DNA of 44,437 nt from positions 1 through 44,437 of the forward strand of contig JAEDKA010000029.1 of the NCBI GenBank assembly GCA_016296065.1, read 5' to 3'. A program made the position numbers and the translations under genes. The notes beneath the pieces were generated by a model, which was not told where the DNA came from, searched no databases, and saw only the letters and a list, made by a program, of their open reading frames with translations. Below, piece by piece: positions 1 through 6,396 of this stretch. How positions within the stretch are numbered: the stretch's first letter is position 1; each line of letters opens with the position of its first letter. This DNA is from Kiritimatiellia bacterium. GTDB lineage: Bacteria > Verrucomicrobiota > Kiritimatiellia > RFP12 > UBA1067.

Positions 1-44
1 ATGATGCGCCCGGCGCGGCTAAGCCGTGACGGGCGCATCATTTG
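1..44. terminator. Strong hairpin at window edge, probable terminator
   Basis: A perfect 12-bp inverted repeat (ATGATGCGCCCG at 1-12 and its complement at 30-41) encloses a second 5-bp stem (CGGCT-A-AGCCG). It is followed by only three T residues. It most likely ends a gene that lies to the left of the window. The short T tract makes intrinsic termination plausible rather than certain. Confidence 0.55.
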
Positions 45-86
45 GAATCCTTGGGACATTATCTCCCACGCGCGCAGGCATCCGAG

Positions 87-98
87 TTTTGGTATAAT
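87..98 (+). promoter_or_regulatory. Extended -10 promoter TTTTGGTATAAT upstream of uppP
   Basis: A consensus -10 box TATAAT at 93-98 is preceded by TTTTGG, giving the extended -10 form that recurs through this window. No convincing -35 hexamer is seen at 17-18 bp. The first downstream ATG lies at 105, where transcription would be expected to begin, so the message may be leaderless. Confidence 0.75.
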
Positions 99-104
99 AT
101 GCGC

Positions 105-179
105 ATGGAAGAGAAAGTTGACAGATTGCGGCGCGGCGGATGCGTTGGGGCGGATGGTGCGCGGAGGGCGGCGAAATGA
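105..179 (+). CDS. Possible 24-residue leader ORF overlapping uppP
   Basis: An ATG six bases after the -10 box opens a 24-codon frame, MEEKVDRLRRGGCVGADGARRAAK. Its TGA stop overlaps the uppP start as ATGA at 176-179. If transcription starts about 7 nt after the -10 box, this ORF is translated from a leaderless mRNA and would deliver ribosomes to uppP by translational coupling. The peptide is basic and resembles nothing I recognise. A chance open frame in GC-rich DNA is a real alternative. Confidence 0.3.
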   Translation: MEEKVDRLRRGGCVGADGARRAAK

Positions 180-958
180 CGGGATTGACCGCTTTTTTGG
201 ACGTAACGGTGCTTTCGGTGCTGCAGGGGGTCGCGGAGTTCCTTCCGATCTCGAGCTCGGGGCATCTGGTGATCGGACAGCACATGCTGGGGCTTGAAGT
301 TCCCGGGATGCGGCTCGACCTCATGCTCCACCTCGGCACGCTTGTGAGCATTTTCGCGTTCTACTGGCGGACGATATGCCGCATAGTGGTCCGCTTCGAG
401 TGGCAGTACGCCCTCAAAATCGCCTTGAGCGCGCTGCCGGCCGTCGTCGTGTACTTCTGCTTCAAGGACTTCATAGACGGCATGTTCGAGAACGCCAAGA
501 TGGTTGGCGCTCTCCTCATGTTCACGGGCGCTGTCCTTATCGGGACGCGCTACCTGCCAAGGGGCTCGCGAGACGTCTGCTGGAAGCGCGCGCTACTAAT
601 GGGATGCGGACAGGCCCTCGCGCTCCTTCCGGGTGTGAGCCGTTCCGGAATGACGCTCGCGAGTGCGCGCGGGGGGAGGGTCGACGCCGAGAAGGCAGCC
701 GAATTTTCTTTTCTTATGTCCGCTCCTCTCATCGTCGGCGGCGTGCTTTTAGAGGTCGTGAAGGTCTTGCGCGGCACATCTGCCGCAGCTGAAAGTGGCG
801 AAATTGGCTGGGGACTGACGATTTATGGTGCATTAGTCGCCGCTGTTGTCGGTTACTTCTCGCTGGCGGTCCTTCTTAAGGCCCTCAAAGGCAGGTGGTT
901 CTGGCTGTTTGGTCCGTACTGCCTGGCCGCTGGACTTCTCACGCTACTTTTGGTATAA
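176..958 (+). CDS. uppP: Undecaprenyl-diphosphatase UppP (BacA family)
   Basis: This integral membrane enzyme dephosphorylates undecaprenyl pyrophosphate, recycling the lipid carrier for peptidoglycan and other envelope polymers. The 260-residue length suits the BacA family. Two family signatures are visible: GVAEFLPISSSGHL near residues 18-31, with the active-site Glu21, and LPGVSRSGMT in the middle of the protein. Hydrophobic segments fill the rest. I chose ATG 176 over the in-frame ATG at 140 because GGAGGG lies 7 nt upstream at 163-168 and because the family motif then starts about 17 residues in, as expected. The last codons overlap the -10 box of secDF. Confidence 0.95.
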   Translation: MTGLTAFLDVTVLSVLQGVAEFLPISSSGHLVIGQHMLGLEVPGMRLDLMLHLGTLVSIFAFYWRTICRIVVRFEWQYALKIALSALPAVVVYFCFKDFIDGMFENAKMVGALLMFTGAVLIGTRYLPRGSRDVCWKRALLMGCGQALALLPGVSRSGMTLASARGGRVDAEKAAEFSFLMSAPLIVGGVLLEVVKVLRGTSAAAESGEIGWGLTIYGALVAAVVGYFSLAVLLKALKGRWFWLFGPYCLAAGLLTLLLV

Positions 959-959
959 T
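948..959 (+). promoter_or_regulatory. Extended -10 promoter for secDF inside the uppP stop
   Basis: TTTTGGTATAAT spans the last codons of uppP, and the uppP stop TAA (956-958) is part of TATAAT (954-959). A weak -35-like TGGACT sits 17 bp upstream of the -10 box. secDF starts 38 nt downstream. Confidence 0.7.
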
Positions 960-997
960 CTCTCTTCAAATTTGTCAAAAAAGGGAATTGGAACACT

Positions 998-3565
998 ATG
1001 TCCAAGGAATCAGCTGTGCGCAACAACATCTGGAAATGGCTCGTCCTGCTGCTTATCGCAGTGGTGTCGTTCTATGTCACCACGCCCGTGAAGGACAAGC
1101 TTCGCTTCGGGCTTGACCTGAAGGGCGGTACGTCCTTCACGCTTGGCGTCGACACCGACAAGCTCGCCGAGTCGATTATCGCCGAGAACCCCGACATCAC
1201 GAACAAGACTGGTGCGGTTCAGGCCGAAATCGACGAGCGTCTCCAGGACTGCGATGCCCGCATTATCGAGGTCATCCGCCGCCGCGTCGACGCGATGGGC
1301 ACGAACGAGCCGGTCATACAGGGAATGAAGGACCACCGCCTGCTCGTGCAGCTCCCGGGCGTGGACGAAGAGGTCCGCAAGGCCGCGAAGGCGTCGCTCC
1401 AGAGCGCGGCGTACCTTGAGTTCCGCCTTACCCACGCGAAGAACGACCAGCTCGTCGCGAAGCTCCTCTCCAAGGACGTCGCGCCTGAGGGCTACGTCAA
1501 GAAGGGCAACGGCTATGCCCGTGCCGCGAACTTCGCCGAAGTCTCCAAGACCCCTGGCTATGCCGCGCGCCTCGCCGCGTTCGAGGTGCCGGATCCGCGC
1601 TACGTGTTCATGCTCGAGGACAACGGCGACGGAACTTATCTGCCGAACTTCGTCGCGCGCCGCACCGATCCGCAGGTCACGGGCGAGCACCTCGAGAAGG
1701 CGGCGGTCGAGCGCGACCCGACCTCCGGGCAGCTTTCGATCGGCTTCCGCCTGAACGCCGAGGGCGCGCAGAAGTTCGCGACCCTTACGCGCAACTACAA
1801 GGCGGGCGGTCCGAAGAACCCGACAGGACGCGGCCGCCAGCTCGCGATCGTTCTCGATGACCAGCTCATCTCCGCACCCGTAATCCAGAGCGAGATCGGG
1901 GCCAACGGACAGATCACGGGCCGCTTCGACGGGCCTGCCGCGCAGAAGCTCGCGAACGAGCTGAACGCCGGCGCGCTTCCCGCCCCGATGAAGATACTTG
2001 CCGAGTCCTCCGTCTCCCCGACTGTCGGTGAGGACGCGAAGCAGGCGGGCATCGTCGCGGCGTGCCTCGGCTTCTGCCTCGTCGCGGTGTTCATGTTCAT
2101 CTACTACTGGATGACCGGCCTCGTGGCGGACGTTGCGCTCTTCCTCGACATCGCGCTTCTTCCGACGGCGCTCGTGTTCGTCGCCAACATCCTCGGCGTC
2201 TTCGCGCACGATCCCTCGATGGGCGGCGGCGGCTCGATGCAGCTTCCGGTCCTCACGATGCCCGGCATCGCCGGACTCGTCCTCTCGCTCGGCATGGCGG
2301 TGGACGCGAACGTGCTGATCTTCGAGCGCATCCGCGAGGAGTTCCAGGCGGGGCGCGCCGCCGGCGAGGCGATCAAGAACGGCTACGGCCGCGCGTTCAC
2401 GGCGATCTTCGACTCCAACCTCACGACGATCATCACGGGCATAATCCTCTTCGTCGTCGGAACGGGTCCGGTCCGCGGCTTCGCGATCACGCTCACGGCT
2501 GGCGTCGTCATCTCGATGTTCACGGCCGTCGTCGTCACGCGCCTCATCCTCGACCACTGCGTCGACTCGAACCGCAAGACGCCGTTCAGGATGCTCCAGT
2601 TCTTCAAGAAGCCGAACTACGACTTCATGAAGGTGACGAAGTACACGGTCGGCGGCTCGTTCGCGTTCATCGCCATCGCGCTCGTGGTCTTCGCGGTCCG
2701 CTTCATAAACAACAGGGCGTCGGTCCTCGCAGTCGACCTCACCGGCGGCACCTCGATCGTCTACAACCTCAAGCAGGACGCGAAGCCCGAGGTCAAGGAC
2801 ATCCGCGCCGCGCTCAACGACTTCGACAACGCTACGGTGATCCAGTACATGGGCGGCGTCGGCGACTCGACGCTCCTCGTCAAGACCGGTGAGACGGCGG
2901 AGACCAAGAAGGGCTCGCAGGTCGAGAACAAGGACGTCGGCGCGCACGTCACCAAGCTCCTCCAGGAGAAGTTCCCGCAGGCCGAGTTCAAGGCGGCGTC
3001 GGTCGACGAGGTCGGCTCGATGGTCGGCGCGGACCTCAAGAAGAGCGGCACATACGCCGTCCTCTTCTCGCTCGTCGCGATCCTTCTCTACGTCGGCTTC
3101 CGCTTCCAGTTCGGGTTCGGACTCGGCGCGCTCGTCGCGCTGGCTCACGACGCACTCATCTCGCTCGGCATCTTCTCTCTGTGCGGACGCCAGGTGTCGC
3201 TCATCGTGATCACGGCGCTCTTGACGATCATCGGCTACTCCGTGAACGACACGGTCGTTGTGTTCGACCGCATCCGCGAGCAGCTCCGCCACGACAAGCG
3301 CATGACGTTCGCCGAGCTCTGCAACAGCGCGGTCAACGCCTGCCTCGGCCGTACGGTCATCACGTCCGTGACGACGTTCTTCGCCATTCTCGCGCTCTTC
3401 GCGTTCGGCGATGGCTCGATCTTCGACTTCGCGCTCACGATGCTCATCGGCGTCGTCGCGGGAACGTACTCGTCCGTGTTCATCGCGACGCCGATCATGT
3501 TCTGGTGGTACAAGGGCAAGAGGCCCGAGTTCGAGACCGAGGTCAAGGAGCCTGTCGAAGGCTGA
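998..3565 (+). CDS. secDF: Fused protein translocase subunit SecDF
   Basis: SecD and SecF form an accessory complex of the Sec translocon that uses the proton motive force to pull proteins across the inner membrane. Here both are one 855-residue polypeptide. The N-terminal half has the SecD membrane anchor (about residues 9-25), the FGLDLKGGTSF motif, the large P1 periplasmic region and the helix with VDANVLIFERIREE near residue 435. The C-terminal half repeats the plan with VDLTGGTSIVYNL and VNDTVVVFDRIREQ near residue 749, which is SecF. Fused SecDF occurs in Bacillus and in several PVC-group bacteria. A GGGA/GGAA-rich leader precedes ATG 998. The gene has its own promoter and is followed by rpmI. 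Confidence 0.96.
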   Translation: MSKESAVRNNIWKWLVLLLIAVVSFYVTTPVKDKLRFGLDLKGGTSFTLGVDTDKLAESIIAENPDITNKTGAVQAEIDERLQDCDARIIEVIRRRVDAMGTNEPVIQGMKDHRLLVQLPGVDEEVRKAAKASLQSAAYLEFRLTHAKNDQLVAKLLSKDVAPEGYVKKGNGYARAANFAEVSKTPGYAARLAAFEVPDPRYVFMLEDNGDGTYLPNFVARRTDPQVTGEHLEKAAVERDPTSGQLSIGFRLNAEGAQKFATLTRNYKAGGPKNPTGRGRQLAIVLDDQLISAPVIQSEIGANGQITGRFDGPAAQKLANELNAGALPAPMKILAESSVSPTVGEDAKQAGIVAACLGFCLVAVFMFIYYWMTGLVADVALFLDIALLPTALVFVANILGVFAHDPSMGGGGSMQLPVLTMPGIAGLVLSLGMAVDANVLIFERIREEFQAGRAAGEAIKNGYGRAFTAIFDSNLTTIITGIILFVVGTGPVRGFAITLTAGVVISMFTAVVVTRLILDHCVDSNRKTPFRMLQFFKKPNYDFMKVTKYTVGGSFAFIAIALVVFAVRFINNRASVLAVDLTGGTSIVYNLKQDAKPEVKDIRAALNDFDNATVIQYMGGVGDSTLLVKTGETAETKKGSQVENKDVGAHVTKLLQEKFPQAEFKAASVDEVGSMVGADLKKSGTYAVLFSLVAILLYVGFRFQFGFGLGALVALAHDALISLGIFSLCGRQVSLIVITALLTIIGYSVNDTVVVFDRIREQLRHDKRMTFAELCNSAVNACLGRTVITSVTTFFAILALFAFGDGSIFDFALTMLIGVVAGTYSSVFIATPIMFWWYKGKRPEFETEVKEPVEG

Positions 3566-3570
3566 CGTAT

Positions 3571-3612
3571 TTACCGTCTGGTTCGGGCGAAACAGGGCTG
3601 CCCGACCGGTAA
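3571..3612. other. Hairpin between secDF and rpmI
   Basis: TTACC (3571-3575) pairs with GGTAA (3608-3612), and GGTTCGGGC (3580-3588) pairs with GCCCGACC (3600-3607). No T tract follows on the + strand; the next bases are A-rich. It may be a weak terminator of secDF or an autoregulatory leader of the rpmI-rplT operon, as ribosomal protein operons often have. The sequence does not decide between these. Confidence 0.4.
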
Positions 3613-3639
3613 GGAAAAAACAAAAAAAGGAAACACAAA

Positions 3640-3840
3640 ATGCCTAAGATGAAGACGAAGAAGTGCGCCGTAAAGCGCATGAAGCTCTCCAAGACGGGGA
3701 AGGTCATGCGTTCGCAGGGCGGACACGCACACCTCAACAACGGAAAGAAGCGCAACCGCAAGAACAATCTCTGCGGCCGCACGACCATTGACTCGCTCAA
3801 GGTCACCAAGACTTACTCGCGCGCCCTCCAGGGCCGCTAA
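3640..3840 (+). CDS. rpmI: 50S ribosomal protein L35
   Basis: This is a 66-residue, highly basic protein beginning MPKMKTKKCAVKRMK with the L35 pattern of an N-terminal KMKTKK block, a central GHAHLNNGKKRNRKN and a short C-terminal helix. L35 is a small structural protein of the large ribosomal subunit. AAAAAAAGGAAAC precedes the start as a ribosome-binding site. It lies 19 nt upstream of rplT, the usual order. infC, which normally opens this operon, is absent and its place is taken by secDF. Confidence 0.97.
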   Translation: MPKMKTKKCAVKRMKLSKTGKVMRSQGGHAHLNNGKKRNRKNNLCGRTTIDSLKVTKTYSRALQGR

Positions 3841-3859
3841 TCACAGGAGGTAACTTACA

Positions 3860-4207
3860 ATGCGTGCTACTAATGCTCCCGCTTCCCGCGAACGTCGTCG
3901 CCGCCGCCTTGCCAAGGCCAAGGGATTCTACGGCGCCCGCTCCAAACTCTTCAGGACCGCGACGGAGGCCGTCGATCGCGCCATGCGCCTTTCGACGATC
4001 CACCGCAAGCTCAAGAAGCGCGACTTCCGCCAGCTCTGGATCGCCCGCGTCAACGCGGCGTCCCGCGCCGAGGGAATCAGCTACTCGAAGTTCATCGCGG
4101 GCCTTCTCAAGGCCGGCGTCACGCTGAACCGCAAGATGCTCAGCGAGATCGCGATCAACGATCCCGCCGGCTTCAAGACCCTCGTCGACATCGCGAAGAA
4201 CGCGTAA
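3860..4207 (+). CDS. rplT: 50S ribosomal protein L20
   Basis: The 115-residue sequence matches L20 throughout: a basic N-terminal extension (RRRRRLAKAKGFYGARSK), the AMRLSTIHRKLKKRDFRQLWIARVNAA core (split here between two helices), and the YSKFIAGLLKAGVTLNRKML globular end. L20 binds 23S rRNA early in large-subunit assembly and in many bacteria also represses its own operon. A strong AGGAGGT ribosome-binding site lies just upstream of ATG 3860. A symmetrical intrinsic terminator follows 20 nt after the stop. Confidence 0.97.
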   Translation: MRATNAPASRERRRRRLAKAKGFYGARSKLFRTATEAVDRAMRLSTIHRKLKKRDFRQLWIARVNAASRAEGISYSKFIAGLLKAGVTLNRKMLSEIAINDPAGFKTLVDIAKNA

Positions 4208-4226
4208 GCGGACTTCCGTGAACGAG

Positions 4227-4269
4227 AAAAAAAACTCTCGGCTCCGCATGCGGCGCCGGGAGTTTTTTT
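4227..4269. terminator. Bidirectional intrinsic terminator after rplT
   Basis: An A8 run at 4227-4234 is followed by a near-perfect palindrome (CTCtCGGC..CGCATGCG..GCCGgGAG) and a T7 run at 4263-4269. The element could stop transcription from either side. Its T tract is reused as the T stretch of the pyrF promoter that starts at 4266. Confidence 0.9.
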
Positions 4270-4277
4270 GGTATAAT
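4266..4277 (+). promoter_or_regulatory. Extended -10 promoter TTTTGGTATAAT of pyrF
   Basis: TATAAT at 4272-4277 with TTTTGG directly upstream. The T residues belong to the rplT terminator, so the terminator and promoter physically overlap. No clear -35 hexamer is visible because the terminator stem occupies that place. A 24-nt leader with AAAGGA precedes the pyrF ATG. Confidence 0.8.
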
Positions 4278-4301
4278 CTACAGATACGAAAGGATTTCAA
4301 A

Positions 4302-4997
4302 ATGGCAGAGCTTATAGTTGCCCTCGACGTCCAGACGCGCGAGGAGGCGGTCGCGAAGGTTAAGGCGATCGGAGACGGGGTCGGATTCTACAAGATCGGA
4401 CTCGAGCTATACACGGCGGAAGGTCCGGATGTGGTAAAGGCGGTGAAGGACCTCGGCAAGAAGGTCTTCCTAGACCTCAAGTTCCACGACATCCCGCGCA
4501 CGGTCGAACGCGCGGTGCGCTCGGGCGGAAAACTCGGCGTCGACCTCATGACTATCCATTCCGTCGGCGGTGCGGCGATGATCCGCGCTGCGGCGGACGC
4601 CGCGGCGGAGTTCGGCGCCTCCAAGCCCAGGATCCTCGCCGTGACGGTGCTTACGTCCATGGACGAGCAGGACTTGAGGGACGTCGGAATCGTCGGCCGC
4701 ACTCCCGCCGAGCAGGTCTCCGCAATGGCCCAGTTCGCAGTCGGCAACGGAGCGGACGGACTCGTCTGCAGCCCGCGCGAGGTCGGTGCGCTGTCGAAGG
4801 CGCTCAAGCAGGGCACTCTTTTCATCACGCCTGGCGTGAGGCCAGCCGGTGCCGCGGTCGGAGACCAGAAGCGCGTCGCGACTCCCGCAGACGCCGTGCG
4901 CGACGGAGCGACGCACCTGGTCGTCGGACGTCCCATTCTCGCTGCGGAAGATCCTGTCGCGGCCGCAGCGGCGATCCTGAAGGAGATGTCGCTTTGA
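4302..4997 (+). CDS. pyrF: Orotidine 5'-phosphate decarboxylase PyrF
   Basis: This TIM-barrel enzyme converts OMP to UMP, the last step of de novo pyrimidine synthesis. The 231-residue product has the catalytic signature FLDLKFHDIPRTV (Asp58, Lys60, Asp63), the N-terminal ALDV strand with Asp9, Lys31 in YKIG, and the phosphate-binding end TPGVRP followed by VVGRPI. These are the family landmarks. I chose ATG 4302 because it follows AAAGGA and the promoter. An in-frame ATG-type start farther upstream (4218) would lie inside the terminator. The stop overlaps the TTG start of the next gene (TTGA at 4994-4997), so the two are translationally coupled. Confidence 0.95.
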   Translation: MAELIVALDVQTREEAVAKVKAIGDGVGFYKIGLELYTAEGPDVVKAVKDLGKKVFLDLKFHDIPRTVERAVRSGGKLGVDLMTIHSVGGAAMIRAAADAAAEFGASKPRILAVTVLTSMDEQDLRDVGIVGRTPAEQVSAMAQFAVGNGADGLVCSPREVGALSKALKQGTLFITPGVRPAGAAVGDQKRVATPADAVRDGATHLVVGRPILAAEDPVAAAAAILKEMSL

Positions 4998-6337
4998 TTC
5001 TCGCTCTCGCATTTCTTCTCGCGGCCGCGGAGCCCTCCGTGCAGACGGACGGCGAGGCGTGGAACGAAGGCGTCGAATACTACCGCGCCGGAGACGTCAC
5101 GAACGCGCTCCGCGTGCTGCGTCCGTTGCTCCTCTCCCGCACCCACGGCGCACGCGCGGCCGAGGTCGTCGCAAAGCTCGAGTTCGAGAAGGGCGACCTC
5201 GAGGAGGCTGCGAACGCTGCGCAGATTGCGCTCAGGGCCGCGCCGGACGACGCGAAGGCGAACAGGAACTTCACGAGGGCTACGGACCGTCTTCCCGCCG
5301 AGCGCGAGAAGGCGCATCTGGAGTCCGTGATGAAGGCCGCACAGGGCAAGGACCCAGGCGCGCTGCTTCTTGCGGCGACGAAGGACTGCCGCGCGCTGAT
5401 GGCGGAGTCCGGCACTTACAGGACGAACCGCGCGGAGAAGGCGGTCGCGCTCGCGGATGCGCTATCGAAGCGGGCGGAGAAGCTCGCGGACGCGTGGATT
5501 CCGGTGGGGGAGCTCATAGCGCAGTCCGTCACGAACGAAGAGCAGGCCGCGACGATCTCCGCGCAGATAGACGCCGCGCGAAAGAAAACGAAGGATTCCG
5601 CGCAGAAGCTCGGCGACCTTGATCCGGAGGCGTATCCGCTGCTCTCGGACGCGGAGAACGACTTCACACGTTTCGTGAAGCTCACGGTGATGCCTCCGGC
5701 GGCGATGGACGAGGATCTCGTCGCGCAGTCGAATGCGTGGATGGACGTTGAGGCGTTCAACGGACGCTCCTGGCAGCAGGACGCGCTCGACTATACGCGC
5801 GCGTTCAGGGCGAAGTTTCCGGCCTGGGCTCAGGCCTACGAGCAGCAGGCGCAGAGCGACACGAACAAGCCTCCTTTTACAGCCGAGGACCAGGCGAAGA
5901 TATCCGCGCTTGCGACGGAGCTCGAGAAGCTGCAGATCGAATGCGTGGACAAGCTTCTTCCGCCGAGCCAGGAAAGGGCGGTGGAGATCATCAACGAGAT
6001 ACGCGAGCTTCTGCCGAAGGACAACAGCGGCGGCGGACAGAGCCAGCAGCAACAGCAGAAGAACGACCAGCAGCAGAACCAGCAGCAGCAAAACCAGAAC
6101 CAGCAGCAGGACCAGCAGAATCAGCAGGACCAGCAGCAGGACGAAAACGACGGCCAAGACGATCAGAACGACCAGCATAAGGACGACCAGGAAGGCGACG
6201 AAGGGGAGGAGAACCCTGAAGACCAGGAGGTCGAGGCTGTTCTGAAGAAGGCCCAGGAGCGCAGCGACGAGCATGAGGCGGAGAAGAAGGCGCGCATGCG
6301 CAAGGCGCCGCTTCCGCCGAACGAGCGCGACTGGTAG
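4994..6337 (+). CDS. Secreted or membrane-anchored TPR protein with Gln-rich tail (BatC-like)
   Basis: The 447-residue product opens with a short hydrophobic signal (MILALAFLLAAAEPS), then has tetratricopeptide-like helices (about residues 20-100: WNEGVEYYRAGDVTNALRVL). A longer helical region follows, and then a striking tract of Gln, Asn and Asp at residues 345-410. It ends in a basic segment closing with PPNERDW. TPR proteins with such acidic or Gln-rich tails and a terminal xDW resemble the BatC/BatE type of Bacteroidetes and PVC bacteria. The partner genes batA and batD are not in the window, so this is a resemblance only. The TTG start is supported by AGGAG at 4981-4985 and by the 4-nt overlap with pyrF. 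The function is unknown; it is probably periplasmic. Confidence 0.75.
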   Translation: MILALAFLLAAAEPSVQTDGEAWNEGVEYYRAGDVTNALRVLRPLLLSRTHGARAAEVVAKLEFEKGDLEEAANAAQIALRAAPDDAKANRNFTRATDRLPAEREKAHLESVMKAAQGKDPGALLLAATKDCRALMAESGTYRTNRAEKAVALADALSKRAEKLADAWIPVGELIAQSVTNEEQAATISAQIDAARKKTKDSAQKLGDLDPEAYPLLSDAENDFTRFVKLTVMPPAAMDEDLVAQSNAWMDVEAFNGRSWQQDALDYTRAFRAKFPAWAQAYEQQAQSDTNKPPFTAEDQAKISALATELEKLQIECVDKLLPPSQERAVEIINEIRELLPKDNSGGGQSQQQQQKNDQQQNQQQQNQNQQQDQQNQQDQQQDENDGQDDQNDQHKDDQEGDEGEENPEDQEVEAVLKKAQERSDEHEAEKKARMRKAPLPPNERDW

Positions 6338-6396
6338 CGGATATGGACAGGCGCCGGTGCGCTGCCGGCTTTGAATCGAATCGGAGGATACTGCAG

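Noticed and set aside
1..297. Open frame from base 1 (98 codons) on the + strand
   Set aside because: It crosses the terminator hairpin and promoter and overlaps uppP in another frame; no ribosome-binding site or family match.
1010..3292. A 760-codon open frame on the minus strand, rich in Arg, Asp, Glu and Val
   Set aside because: It is the antisense of secDF. The residues are those expected when GC-rich codons are read backwards, it has no domain, and secDF is certain.
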